A program made the position numbers and the translations under genes. A stretch of DNA of 64,000 bases, taken from the NCBI GenBank assembly GCA_026991575.1, contig JALXBF010000183.1, positions 1 through 64,000 on the forward strand, written 5' to 3'. Under the pieces are notes generated by a model, which did not search any database, had not been told where the DNA came from, and saw only the letters and a list, made by a program, of their open reading frames with translations. This document shows positions 36,601-45,432 of the stretch, one piece after another (the stretch's first letter is position 1; every line of letters begins with the position of its first letter). Source of the DNA: Planctomycetota bacterium (GTDB taxonomy: Bacteria > Planctomycetota > Planctomycetia > JALXBF01).

Positions 36601-39600
36601 GATGGTCGGTGAGTTGTCGCAAGTGACGTTGTCCGTTTGGTTCCTGCCCGTGTCGCTGTTCAGAGCCGACGGTGGATCATCGGTGCAGTCGTAGTTCGGG
36701 TCGGTTGGCAGATCGTCGAGTTCCAGATCGTATGGCGTGGGGGGGAGGTCGTTGATGATGGTCAAGTCATAGGCGTTTACGACCGGTGATGTCGGGCTTC
36801 CGGCCGGAGCCCCGAAGACTCTCACGTAGTACGTCTCGCCAGCCACGACCGGAATCCGCACCCGCTCGTCATCATCTGTGTCGTTGGTCCCGAACAGCGG
36901 CCCGTTGCCGGCGATGAGGGTGCCGTCCTCGTCGTAGATCTCCAGCTGCAGATCACCGCCAGCCGGGAGTAATGCCGGGTCAAACTGGCGGAAATACGCC
37001 TGCACGTCGAGGGTCCCCGTCTGGTAAGCAACCACACGGAACCAGTCCTCATCGGCCGGCACGAAGCGGTGCTCTCCCCAGTTCGGGAAGATAACAAGAT
37101 TCGACACGTTGATCCGTTCACCCGAACCCAGGAAAGCGGCTGTTGCCCGGAACTGGTTCGGTTCGTACAGGTCCGGGCCCGCGATCAGCAGGTTGTTGTC
37201 TCGGCCGACGCCCGGGTCAGTGATCGGCGAGACGACCTCGATGTCGCGGTAACTGATATCCGGCATCGCAACCGCGTTGCGGTAGACCCGAACGCGACCC
37301 TGGTCCGCGTCGCGGCCGCGGTACAGCACGACGAAATCGCTTGCTGGCAGGGGGGCACCGCCCGCCTGGGCCACGACCAGCGCATCGCTCGCTCCCGGGG
37401 GACCACCGTCGACAGAAACCGAGCGGTTGTACGGCTGACCGTCGGTCGAGGTGGCCGCTGCCGGAGCCGGGATGACCAGGACGGTGTCATTGCCAAGACC
37501 AGCTTCGATCGAGACATGTTCTACCGTATCCGCGAGCTGGACCGGTTTTAGCACCGTGCCCGCTGCGTTTTCCACGGAGACCACTCGTGCTGGGCTGTCC
37601 ACAGTGATCACGTCGTGATTGTTCGTGCCGGACACGACAACGGTGTCGGCCACGGCGTCCAGCAGATCGACGGTGAACGTCCCTGGAATGGCATCGAACC
37701 GGAAGCTTGTCACAAGGCCATCCAGTGTGAACCGCCCGCCGTCAGCGGCATGTGGGCGATACCGTAGTGTGTCGTCGATTACCTCCCGGCCCAGGACCGT
37801 GAGCGTGTCGGCGCCTCCGCCTCCGTCGATCTGGACCGACTCGATGCCGGCAAACGATATCGTGGAACCCACGCCGCTGATTGTTTGAACGTCCAGGTCA
37901 ACGCTGATGGCATCCGCTCCAGCGGTCCCGATCACCTCCAGGCTGTCGCTTTGCCCAGGACCACCACCGTCGACGACAAGGTCCAGGCCGCCGGTGGGGT
38001 AGGCCGCGAGGCTGTCGTCGCCGTCGAGCAGTTCGAAGGTGACCGGGCTGAGCTGATGCAGCACGACGTTTGCTCGGCCCGCGGTCGTGACCACCGAGCC
38101 ACTGATGGCCATTGCGTCCGACTGGTCGGTGCCACGCAGTGTCGCGGTGCCGCCTGTGGCAGGTCCCGCAAGATGTAGCGCCTTCGGCGGCATGGTGCCT
38201 CCGGTCAGTCCGCGGTACCGGATCTCCAGGCCGTCTGCCCACAGCGTGCCACGGTCGGTGGCCACGTCGGGCGCGTGGAGATACTGTTCAGCTTCGGTGA
38301 TCCACAGGTTTGCGGTCGGCCCGGCCACATCGATGGCCAGTGTTTCGGTGCCGATGAACGCCACGGGCGGCTGCGCAATGCCGGCAATCCGGTTGACGCT
38401 GCGGTCGATGGTCACCGCCGCTGCCACACCCGTTGCCTGTAGCGTGTCGGAGCCGGCCTTCAGATCGATGGTGAGCAGGTCGTCGGAGTCCAGCCCGATC
38501 AGCTCGATCGTCGGGCCGACACCGGTGAGCTCGATCCCGGTGCCGACGAGATCCACGGTCAGCACGTCGTCGCTGCCTGTTCCGAGCACGCGCGCGGTCT
38601 GACTGGTCCCCGTGCCGAAGTCGGCAACAATCGTGCGCAAAGCAGTAGTGGTGATGTCCTGCATGACCAGCCCGTCGTCACCAGCATCCAAATCGAGATT
38701 GAGGTCTTCGACACCCGCTAACGTGACGTCCGTTCCATCGACTGTCACCGTGGCGACAGTTCCGTTGGCGCCTAGCACCACCGCTTGGTTACCGCCATCG
38801 CCGACCATCCGGGCCTGGTCTTCGCCGTCTCCCCCGATGAAGTAGTCGGCAGCGTCACCACGCCCCCAGTGCAGGAGATCGGGACCGGCACCCCCGTTGA
38901 AGACGTCTGCGGCACCACCCGACCAGAAATGATCCTCTCCGTCTCCTGCGTCGAACTCAATCGGCGTGCTGGTCACGTTGATCGCATCAACGAGGTCCTT
39001 GCCCGGGCCGGTGCGGATTGTGATCCGGTTCAGGCCCGTTGCGACCACGTCCTGCATGAAGCGAACACGATCGTTGGGCGAGTCGAGTGGGTCGTCATTG
39101 GAGGCCAGGTCAAGAGCCAAGTTGGTAACGTCGTAGAACTCGAGCGTCTCGAACGCCACGCCGCCGCTCGTTCCTGTGATCTTATTCGACGTGTTGGATA
39201 CCTTGACGATCTGGATATCGTCGTTGCTGTTTGGGCTGATGAAAGTAAACTCGGCGAAGCCGCTGATTACGATCGGCTCAAGGTCCTGGAAACGTATGCT
39301 GCCACCGTCCATCTGCAGGGTGCCCGCGCCGGTGACGGCCGGATCGGGCAGATAGCTGCCCACTGACGAGCTACCGATCAGGATGATCCTGTCGCCCCCA
39401 AGGCTGTCGCCGCGCCCGTCGAAATCAATGCCACCTACAGGAATGGACTGCCCGGCGCTGTTGTCCACGACTAACCAATCGGCGTCATCAGACCCGGTGA
39501 TGATCAGCCGCTCGACGGCATCGTATAGTAGCGTCCGGGAAAGCTGGCCATCTAGGAACACCTCCAGCATGGGGCCGTTACGGCGAATCAAGAACTCGTC

Positions 39601-41091
39601 GAAGTCGTTGCCGCCGGTATTGGTGCCGTCACCGTAGAGGTCGTCCGCGGAGATGTAGATATCGGACTTGCCAAAGCTGAGTGCGGCGACTCTCGTCTGC
39701 CAGCCACTGCCTGGGCTGTCGATGTACTGGGTCGTGTACCAGAACGTACGGCCATCGGCCGGATCGACGGTCATGCTGCTGTAGTCACCCCAGCGCGGAT
39801 TACCACTCTGCCAACCGCCTCCGGTCACAATCGTGTGCTCGCCGTCGGGCAGCGCACCGAGTGGATCGCCCGGCTGTCTACCGGCGTAGCGGATGCTTGG
39901 ATAGACAGTCTTGCTCGAGACGCTGTAGCCCAGTGCGATTTCGCCCAACTCATTGATGGCCGTCGATCCCATCCAGTGGTGTTCGTCATCGGGGGCGTAT
40001 GTACCTTCCTGGTACACGGTCCAGGTGGGCGTTCCGGAACGGCGCAGTTCGAACCAGCGGATGCCGGCTTGTTCCTCCGCAGTGCCGCCGTCGTAATCCG
40101 GCGTACTGTCCTCGTTGGCATCGACCGTGAAGCTGCCCACCAGCGCCTCATAGCCGTCGAACACCCGGTAGGTGACTCGGTAGTGCATGTAGTGGGGAAG
40201 GGCGTCGATCTGTTGGGACGTGCCCGGCTGCTCGATGTCCTCGCGGCCAGGGTCACCGAGCCAGTAGTCAAACTCCTGAATCGGCACGACCTGAGCCAGC
40301 GTGTAGGTCGAGTTAGCTGGCGTGACGAAGTCGACGTCGAACTGCCAGATCTCAAGGAAATCGGCGTTCGGGTCAGCCGACCCAGGGTTCGTCACTTCGT
40401 CGTCGACCTGTCGCACGAAAATGCCTGGCGTGCCGGGCGGTGGAGGGGCACCGTCAAGATCAACAGGCATGATGTGGTTGCGAGCCCAATTAGGCAGATC
40501 GACACCAGATCGCCGCACCATCTTGGCAGGGTTGCCCTGGAGCATGGCGGAGCGCTCCAGGGCATAGACCGGGTTGTCGCCCTCGTTGGTGCCGATGTAG
40601 TACGCGTCCGGCCACACGGCAAGCTTGGGATAGTCGGGGAAATTGGGCGTCTCGAACTCGTATGCGTACCAGTCGTCCGGATCGGACGTGGGCACGCCGG
40701 TCTTGGACACGTATACACAGAGTGCATTGTCGACGGCGTCGTCGACAAACTCCAGCAGCACCCAGCGGTCAGCGAGGTGGTCGTACGCGACGATCGGATC
40801 ACCTCTGCCGTTAGCGCAGTCAGACCCAGGGGGAGCAAGTGAGTCGAGCAGGAACGTGTCGAGCGTGGTTCCGTCTTTCTGGTAGATGGCCACGCGCGTG
40901 CCGCCCGCTGCGTTGGTGGCCTGCACGTAATGGTTCGGGCCGACATCGCCAACGGTGTCCGACGGCCGTGCGCCAGTGAAGCCGATCCCGTCGAAGTTGA
41001 CTAACGGCGTGGCGAAGGCAAGCAGTACGCGCTCTTCGAGCTGCTCCAGCCGAGTGAGACGGCGGGCTCCACGGCGCTTGGCGATGCGCAT
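33700..41091 (-). CDS. Giant LEPRVLL-type extracellular protein (2463 aa)
   Basis: The N-terminus is basic, then LEQLEERVLLAF (residues ~15-26), the planctomycete export motif. Residues ~27-480 form a propeller-like region with DSLAPPGSDCANG, IVAYDHLADRWVLLEF and HHWMGSTAINELGEIALGYS. Residues ~480-1320 are long beta repeats of calcium-binding/RTX flavour (VFNGGAGPDLLHWGRG, SDDVLTVDLVGTG). Then comes a pre-peptidase C-terminal type domain (DLYEPNQFRATAAFLG to ETYYVRVFG), Ig-like bacterial repeats (VDTVAPPVAFG, VDTRGPRVTNIEYV), FG-GAP-like repeats (TGDWDGDGFDEIGVY, AADWNGDGVDEVGLYF, AGDWDGDGDGDVGVY), and two more pre-peptidase-type domains near the C-terminus. No enzyme active site was recognised. 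It is probably a surface adhesin or matrix protein. Confidence 0.85.
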   Translation of the reverse strand: MRIAKRRGARRLTRLEQLEERVLLAFATPLVNFDGIGFTGARPSDTVGDVGPNHYVQATNAAGGTRVAIYQKDGTTLDTFLLDSLAPPGSDCANGRGDPIVAYDHLADRWVLLEFVDDAVDNALCVYVSKTGVPTSDPDDWYAYEFETPNFPDYPKLAVWPDAYYIGTNEGDNPVYALERSAMLQGNPAKMVRRSGVDLPNWARNHIMPVDLDGAPPPPGTPGIFVRQVDDEVTNPGSADPNADFLEIWQFDVDFVTPANSTYTLAQVVPIQEFDYWLGDPGREDIEQPGTSQQIDALPHYMHYRVTYRVFDGYEALVGSFTVDANEDSTPDYDGGTAEEQAGIRWFELRRSGTPTWTVYQEGTYAPDDEHHWMGSTAINELGEIALGYSVSSKTVYPSIRYAGRQPGDPLGALPDGEHTIVTGGGWQSGNPRWGDYSSMTVDPADGRTFWYTTQYIDSPGSGWQTRVAALSFGKSDIYISADDLYGDGTNTGGNDFDEFLIRRNGPMLEVFLDGQLSRTLLYDAVERLIITGSDDADWLVVDNSAGQSIPVGGIDFDGRGDSLGGDRIILIGSSSVGSYLPDPAVTGAGTLQMDGGSIRFQDLEPIVISGFAEFTFISPNSNDDIQIVKVSNTSNKITGTSGGVAFETLEFYDVTNLALDLASNDDPLDSPNDRVRFMQDVVATGLNRITIRTGPGKDLVDAINVTSTPIEFDAGDGEDHFWSGGAADVFNGGAGPDLLHWGRGDAADYFIGGDGEDQARMVGDGGNQAVVLGANGTVATVTVDGTDVTLAGVEDLNLDLDAGDDGLVMQDITTTALRTIVADFGTGTSQTARVLGTGSDDVLTVDLVGTGIELTGVGPTIELIGLDSDDLLTIDLKAGSDTLQATGVAAAVTIDRSVNRIAGIAQPPVAFIGTETLAIDVAGPTANLWITEAEQYLHAPDVATDRGTLWADGLEIRYRGLTGGTMPPKALHLAGPATGGTATLRGTDQSDAMAISGSVVTTAGRANVVLHQLSPVTFELLDGDDSLAAYPTGGLDLVVDGGGPGQSDSLEVIGTAGADAISVDLDVQTISGVGSTISFAGIESVQIDGGGGADTLTVLGREVIDDTLRYRPHAADGGRFTLDGLVTSFRFDAIPGTFTVDLLDAVADTVVVSGTNNHDVITVDSPARVVSVENAAGTVLKPVQLADTVEHVSIEAGLGNDTVLVIPAPAAATSTDGQPYNRSVSVDGGPPGASDALVVAQAGGAPLPASDFVVLYRGRDADQGRVRVYRNAVAMPDISYRDIEVVSPITDPGVGRDNNLLIAGPDLYEPNQFRATAAFLGSGERINVSNLVIFPNWGEHRFVPADEDWFRVVAYQTGTLDVQAYFRQFDPALLPAGGDLQLEIYDEDGTLIAGNGPLFGTNDTDDDERVRIPVVAGETYYVRVFGAPAGSPTSPVVNAYDLTIINDLPPTPYDLELDDLPTDPNYDCTDDPPSALNSDTGRNQTDNVTCDNSPTIVLRLDDAILLQDLPGNPGPQDPPDEVIPIPFNPSIDPADTTPGYRVAVFVEGDPQVPGIDPQEPVGFAQPSAVPGVYVFDFDNALNGAGLDLPDGSHFISARVEMTDPADPTRRGFGPRSESLEIFVDTVAPPVAFGEPSVANDGLHPDSDTGIVDQPDTFVDRITADTTPTWWGVAEANAIVRVYADLNGDGLLDPGSDLFLGETVAVPTDGSDQFPRGLWEFRTEIDLNDPSYFPQDGLRTIFVTAEDLAGNVSSPQSLEIFVDTRGPRVTNIEYVPLSGGPNVPVFTPKPLAPTFGPTPLTQAIDITFEDEPVRVNGAVGFVYPAVNPVLATTPGNYRLVGDANGHILITDVLFLDATVAGDIARTTVRLVFATPLPDDRFTLTITDRLADRAGNRLDGDVQATGPGTAAEVLPSGDGVPGEDFVGRFTVDSRPEIAVFNDRLWFVDLNGNGIFDPDNRDATNRDIVWRFGQPGDWPVTGDWDGDGFDEIGVYGLRAGTYMFELDVNGNGTLDGGDAVFTFGNVNAQPIAADWNGDGVDEVGLYFNKTWWLDLNGNMTLDAGEQIATNMAGHPVAGDWDGDGDGDVGVYRTYQPGTTPVNRWLLDLDDNFQRNAGDLVIAESPPVGGRKRPVAADWNARGQAKIGIFKINPQEREAEWFLDVDRDGQFEPPPTGTPGIPLVDQDIFYRFGDRRSEPVVGNFDPPPAGAGTEIPELADDVGDRPGQAHRLPVGDEPVVLRSRIEEPTDRDWYAFRAVKNGRVAIDVTTPQSPLDPMIVVKLGKRTVARNGNYGGTLDSHVEFTVRQGRQYRILVRGQRNTVGDYVLSAQYLKPARDDHAGSRARATRMERVPFGTRVLWIGAGRIERARDRDMFSFEVTANGTYRIKVDNRTLGFDSVLTVIAADGSVLGRLATAEAADPTYRYDMVLELSAGRYWVRVEGHAGQRGDYELTVDEAIADLLGSL

Positions 41092-41661
41092 AAAGCACCC
41101 CCGGCGTCAAGCCAGAGTTGGACTGTGTGTTGGACACCGCACTGCGGTCAGGATGACAGGTATTGCGGTGTGGTTGTCGCAGCTAGCAGAGTGCGGGTCG
41201 CAGAGGTGGCTTCGGAGTCGCGCGCTACCGAGACCAGTTCTTGACCCAATCTGCTGGAGCCGCCATCGCACCGGCAACACCAACAGCCGAAACCTTAACT
41301 GATTGCACCCGCACTGTCAACCCCTTTTGCGACACGCCACTGCGCCCGACCGTCGCAATTTGGCAAGAGTTCACGAGGCCCATCGTTCCTGACTGGCCCA
41401 CCCATGGGCTCGCGATCAGCACGCCTGCTCGGCTCCTGCGTCGTCGGGGACAGCCACCCGCCGATCAGACAATGGCGACCAGTTCAGGGTTATCGCCGCC
41501 AAGATGTCGGCACCAAGGCGCACCGCACGGGAAAGAGTTGCGTATCGCGGGGTAGTGGCGTGAACCTGTCTCCCAGCCATCCCCGCCTGCACGTTCCCAG
41601 CTACGGCGCGGTGACCGGAAGCTCAAGCGGTCGCATTCCTGCAGTTCGACGGGGGTCAAAG
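41092..41661. other. Intergenic between giant gene and tRNA-Phe
   Basis: About 570 bases without a supported gene. It includes the promoter region of the giant gene; GGGGG lies about seven bases before its ATG. ORFs here are antisense chance frames across the tRNA. Confidence 0.5.
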
Positions 41662-41734
<73 letters not shown>

Positions 41735-42034
41735 GTGAGTCAGCGGCAACGCAGATCACTGTCATCTTATGCCCCACGGCCCACATGGCAAGCACCCGAG
41801 CCGGCGGTCATCCGCTGGAGTCTTCAGACCCATCCCGATCCGTCCCCCCTCGAACGCCAGGTACGGATGAGACCGACGGTGGTCTCCCCGTTAGGCTGCT
41901 CGATGGCCCGGGATTGCGGTCCAACTAGCCATACGATTCCGCTGTAGCAGGAGCCTTGCACCCGAGACTGGCCATGCCTGCTGGCGGGGCCGCGCGGCCA
42001 ACGGGACGCATGTGGGCGGAGCGGGCGTGGCGGG
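41735..42034. other. Intergenic upstream of tRNA-Phe
   Basis: About 300 bases between the tRNA and the stop of the next minus-strand gene. No gene or terminator with a T-run is evident. Confidence 0.5.
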
Positions 42035-44098
42035 CTAGCTCTCGTCGTCTCCGCTCTTCTTCTGCTCCGGTGCCGCTCGCACGGGCTCCGTTGAGCTGTT
42101 TGGCGAAAGCTGCCGGCCGTCACCCTCGACCGCACTGCCGTCGTTGGCGACCGGCTTGTTCGCGTCGCTTGGCTTCGCAGATGCAGGCGGCTGCTTGCCC
42201 TCGGCCCGAGCCTTCATGATCTCATACAGCCGCAGGCCGATCTTGTCCTTAGGCGCTAGCTGCTTCAGGTAACCGAGCTCCCGGGCGGCCTCTTTCGGGT
42301 AACCAAGGAACCCGTAGTGGTAGCCAACCAGGAACCGAAGAGCCGGGTCGTTAGGGTTCTGCTGGATTGCTTTCTCCAGTGCCCTGAGGTGCTTGGTGTA
42401 GTCCTCCGGTTTGCCGTACAGTTCGCGCCAGTTGGCGACGACCACGTTCCAGTTCTTCTCTTCCAGAAGCGCCAGCCCGGCCTGAACCGCTCCGGCCGCC
42501 TCCCGGTACTTGCCGGTGGCAAACAGGGCCTGTCCCATCAACAGGAGCAACAGCCCGTTTTGTGGGTCTTCGACCAGGGCGTGCCGCCACAGCCGGGCAG
42601 CCCGTTCGTAGTTGCCCTGGCGAAATGCCTCTTCGGCCAGCGCTGCGAACTCATCCAGCAGCTCTCGGTCCCCCTCGGTCGTTGCCGACTCCGACGCACC
42701 AGCTGGTGGAGGCGGGTTGTCGGTCGATGGTGGGACAGCACGTGGTGCTTCAGCCTGCGGCTGTTGCTGTTGAGGCGGCAGGGTCGATGCGACCGTTGAG
42801 CCGTCGACGTTGTAGGTTGCGGCCGAAGGGGGAGCCCAGATGTTGTAGACGTTCGTGTATGTCACCGGGCCCAGCACGTACGGCCACAGGACTACCGGAG
42901 CCGGCACCGCGTAGGGCACGCACCACAGCGGCGCGTGCGCTCCCAACGCGATGGCAACGGACACCGACCAATCCTCGCCCACGTACCCGTAGTAGCCGTA
43001 AGTGAACGGGTCGTAGTACCAGCTCCATGGCCAGGCGTGGTGGTAGTAGTGGTAGGGTACGTAGTGCGGGTAGTAGCCGCGGTGGTAACCCAAGTAGAAG
43101 CTTCGGTAAGGGTAATACCAGTCACCAACGGCAAAGCCGAAGTAGAAGTGGTCCCGGTCCTTGTGCCGGTTATGCCTTGCCTCGTGGTGCTCGTCGCGGT
43201 GGCGGTCTACCCGGTGCGCAGCCGAACCCGAAGCGGCATGCCAGCGCCGTTCGGGACGTCCGGCTTCCCGTCGCTGCCGTTCGGCCTCGCGCCTGCGCAG
43301 GATGCTCAGAACCGACGGATTCGTGATTCGCCGCAAGTTGCCCTCGGGTGTAATGCGGTAGAACCGGTCGCGGCGGTGATCGTGCATGACCGTGGGCGAG
43401 TGTCGGTGGAAGAAGCTGTTCCGTGCCCGGTGAGCTTCGGGTCGGTCACCGAGCCGCAGTCTGGATAAGGTGCCGTCGCGTGTTGGGATGCGTTCGATGT
43501 CGCGTGTGCTCAGCCGGCGCAGCCGCGACAGCGATTCATCTCGACGTCGATCACTGCGCCGCTGGGGGCTGGCAGCTTGCCGCTCATGGCCCGCATGGCT
43601 GGCAGCACGCCGCAGCGCCGGGTTCACGCCATGACGCTCCAGGAAACTGGGCCGCGACGCGGCGCGAGCCGGAAGCTGGCGAGCGTCACCGCCGGGGCGG
43701 GCCTTCAGCTGCCGGGACGCTCCGGGTACCTGGCGCTTGCCGAGAGCTGCCGCCGCCGGCCGCTTCCGGACTGAGGCCCGGTCCGCGGGCCGTTTCCCGA
43801 GCGCGGCCGGTGGGTGCGATGGCCGCGTCGGCAGGGTTGCCCTTGGTCTTGCCGCGGGCCGAGACCGCGGCACTCGCGCTCGCGCAGCCGGCGCGGCCCG
43901 GCGTGGCCCGATGCGTGGCATGCTGCGGCGAATCGGGGTCCGCTGAATCCGTGCCGGTCCAGTGATCCGTGGTGCAGGGCGAGCACGTCGACTGCGCTTG
44001 CCATCGGCGCCGGCCGACAACGCCGACAAGCCAATGACGACAAACCCCAGGAGCAAGACGACGACGGAGCGAATCGACCGGATGTGGATCGCTGGCAT
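42035..44098 (-). CDS. Secreted TPR protein with basic and Tyr/His-rich regions
   Basis: A protein of 687 residues. Signal peptide MPAIHIRSIRSVVVLLLGFV...ALSAGADG. Residues ~30-260 are strongly basic and Arg/Ala/Pro-rich, of low complexity. A Tyr/His/Trp-rich block follows (YYPYRSFYLGYHRGYYP, PYHYYHHAWPWSWYY) that looks like a surface-exposed aromatic patch. Residues ~510-640 hold three TPR units (EEAFRQGNYERAARLWRHAL, MGQALFATGKYREAAGAV, FLVGYHYGFLGYPKEAAREL). The acidic tail ends in DDES. It probably acts at the cell surface or periplasm in protein-protein contacts. ATG 44098 lies seven bases after GGAGG; another ATG at 44101 lies closer to it. Confidence 0.7.
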   Translation of the reverse strand: MPAIHIRSIRSVVVLLLGFVVIGLSALSAGADGKRSRRARPAPRITGPARIQRTPIRRSMPRIGPRRAAPAARARVPRSRPAARPRATLPTRPSHPPAALGKRPADRASVRKRPAAAALGKRQVPGASRQLKARPGGDARQLPARAASRPSFLERHGVNPALRRAASHAGHERQAASPQRRSDRRRDESLSRLRRLSTRDIERIPTRDGTLSRLRLGDRPEAHRARNSFFHRHSPTVMHDHRRDRFYRITPEGNLRRITNPSVLSILRRREAERQRREAGRPERRWHAASGSAAHRVDRHRDEHHEARHNRHKDRDHFYFGFAVGDWYYPYRSFYLGYHRGYYPHYVPYHYYHHAWPWSWYYDPFTYGYYGYVGEDWSVSVAIALGAHAPLWCVPYAVPAPVVLWPYVLGPVTYTNVYNIWAPPSAATYNVDGSTVASTLPPQQQQPQAEAPRAVPPSTDNPPPPAGASESATTEGDRELLDEFAALAEEAFRQGNYERAARLWRHALVEDPQNGLLLLLMGQALFATGKYREAAGAVQAGLALLEEKNWNVVVANWRELYGKPEDYTKHLRALEKAIQQNPNDPALRFLVGYHYGFLGYPKEAARELGYLKQLAPKDKIGLRLYEIMKARAEGKQPPASAKPSDANKPVANDGSAVEGDGRQLSPNSSTEPVRAAPEQKKSGDDES

Positions 44099-44473
44099 CA
44101 TAAATCCTCCCCATGCGGGGAATGTGTACTCTTTTCCGTTACCCGTAGTAATGCTATCGGGTGCAAACCAGGTGCCATACTGCGCCGACCGATGGGGCAA
44201 GTTCCGGACGTGCTGCCGGTTCACGGGGTTGCATCGATCATCCGGCAACCGCCGCTGCCAGCGGTACGCACTTAACCCGATGGGCCGCCGCTGCCGGGAC
44301 GATCCACCGTTCACCGCGTGAGGCCAACAGCCGCGCTGCGCGTGGGCTCGTCGTGCCGGGTGGAGCCGATGGTCCTGGGAAACCGCCGCGAGCGTCGCGG
44401 CGAGCGTATCCTGCGCGCGGCGCTGCGCCCTCAGTTAGACTACCGCCAACGCGTCACAGGAGGAGCCTTCCCA
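44099..44473. other. Divergent intergenic region
   Basis: About 375 bases between the divergent TPR-protein gene and the isomerase gene; it should hold both promoters. AGGAGG for the plus-strand gene lies at 44459-44464. No repeats were seen. Confidence 0.5.
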
Positions 44474-45331
44474 ATGAAGATCGGGATCGATTCCTATTCC
44501 TATCATCGATACTTTGGCGAGGTGTATCCGAAGATCCAGAAGCGGGCGCCTCGCAAGCGGTCGGTGTGGTGGTTCTTGGAAAGGGCCCGCGAGCTGGGCG
44601 TCGACGGCGTTTCGTTGGAGAGTTGCTTCTTGGAGCCGCTGTCGAGCCGGTTGGCGCGGCGTCTTCGGCGGTACCTCGATGAGCACGGGCTGGAGTGCGT
44701 CTGGGCCTGGGGTCATCCGACTGGTTTGAAGTCCGGCACGGACCGAGCGGCGCTGGCTGAGCTGATTGAGCACATCGCGGTGGCTCGGGAGCTTGGCGCG
44801 CGTGTGATGAGGATCGTCGGGGGCAGTCGCTTCACCACGCCGCCTAGCTGGTCGCAGCACAAGCGAAAGCTGGTCGCAGCGCTGCGTCGTGCGGTGCGGG
44901 CTGCCGAGCAAGCGGACGTGGTGCTGGCGCTTGAGAATCACATCGACCTCACTGCCGACCAGATGCTGGAAGTGCTCGATGCGGTTGGTTCTCCGTACTT
45001 GGGGGTCTGTCTGGACACGGCAAACAACATTCGCATGTTCGAGGATCCGATCGAGGTGGTGCGGAAGCTGGCACCGTGGGCCCGTGCGACGCACCTGAAG
45101 GACGTCAAGCCGTGGCGGGGCAGTCCGCGAGAGTTTTCGTTCTGGGCAAGCGTTCCGCTGGGCGAGGGGATCATCGGTATTGCGGACGTGGTTCGCTTGC
45201 TGAAGCAGGCACGATACAGCGGGCTGCTTGCGATCGAGATCGACTTCTTGCATCCGGACTATGTGGACGAGGACGAGGCGGTCGCGCGGAGCGTTGCCTA
45301 CTTGCGCGAGCTGCTGGGCCGGGGCGGCTGA
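44474..45331 (+). CDS. Sugar phosphate isomerase/epimerase (xylose-isomerase-like TIM barrel)
   Basis: A protein of 285 residues. The TIM-barrel start MKIGIDSYSYHRYFG, then GVDGVSLESCFLEP, LECVWAWGHPTG, GARVMRIVGGS, VVLALENHIDL, LGVCLDTANNI, ATHLKDVKPW and LLAIEIDFLHPDY follow the strand/metal-ligand pattern of the AP-endonuclease-2 superfamily (Glu, Asp, His and Glu metal ligands visible in these motifs). The exact sugar or polyol substrate is unknown. ATG 44474 has AGGAGG upstream. The murC start follows 101 bases later on the same strand. Confidence 0.8.
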   Translation: MKIGIDSYSYHRYFGEVYPKIQKRAPRKRSVWWFLERARELGVDGVSLESCFLEPLSSRLARRLRRYLDEHGLECVWAWGHPTGLKSGTDRAALAELIEHIAVARELGARVMRIVGGSRFTTPPSWSQHKRKLVAALRRAVRAAEQADVVLALENHIDLTADQMLEVLDAVGSPYLGVCLDTANNIRMFEDPIEVVRKLAPWARATHLKDVKPWRGSPREFSFWASVPLGEGIIGIADVVRLLKQARYSGLLAIEIDFLHPDYVDEDEAVARSVAYLRELLGRGG

Positions 45332-45432
45332 CCGGCGTTGCATTTTCGCACGCGAATTGCCGATATGGATGGTGGTGACGGTCGTAACGGAAAGCTGCCC
45401 AGCAACGTCCGAGGACACAGCGAGGAGCGCCC

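Noticed and set aside
39835..40842. Plus-strand open frame opposite the giant surface protein
   Set aside because: Shadow of the repeat-rich gene; composition follows the complementary codons.
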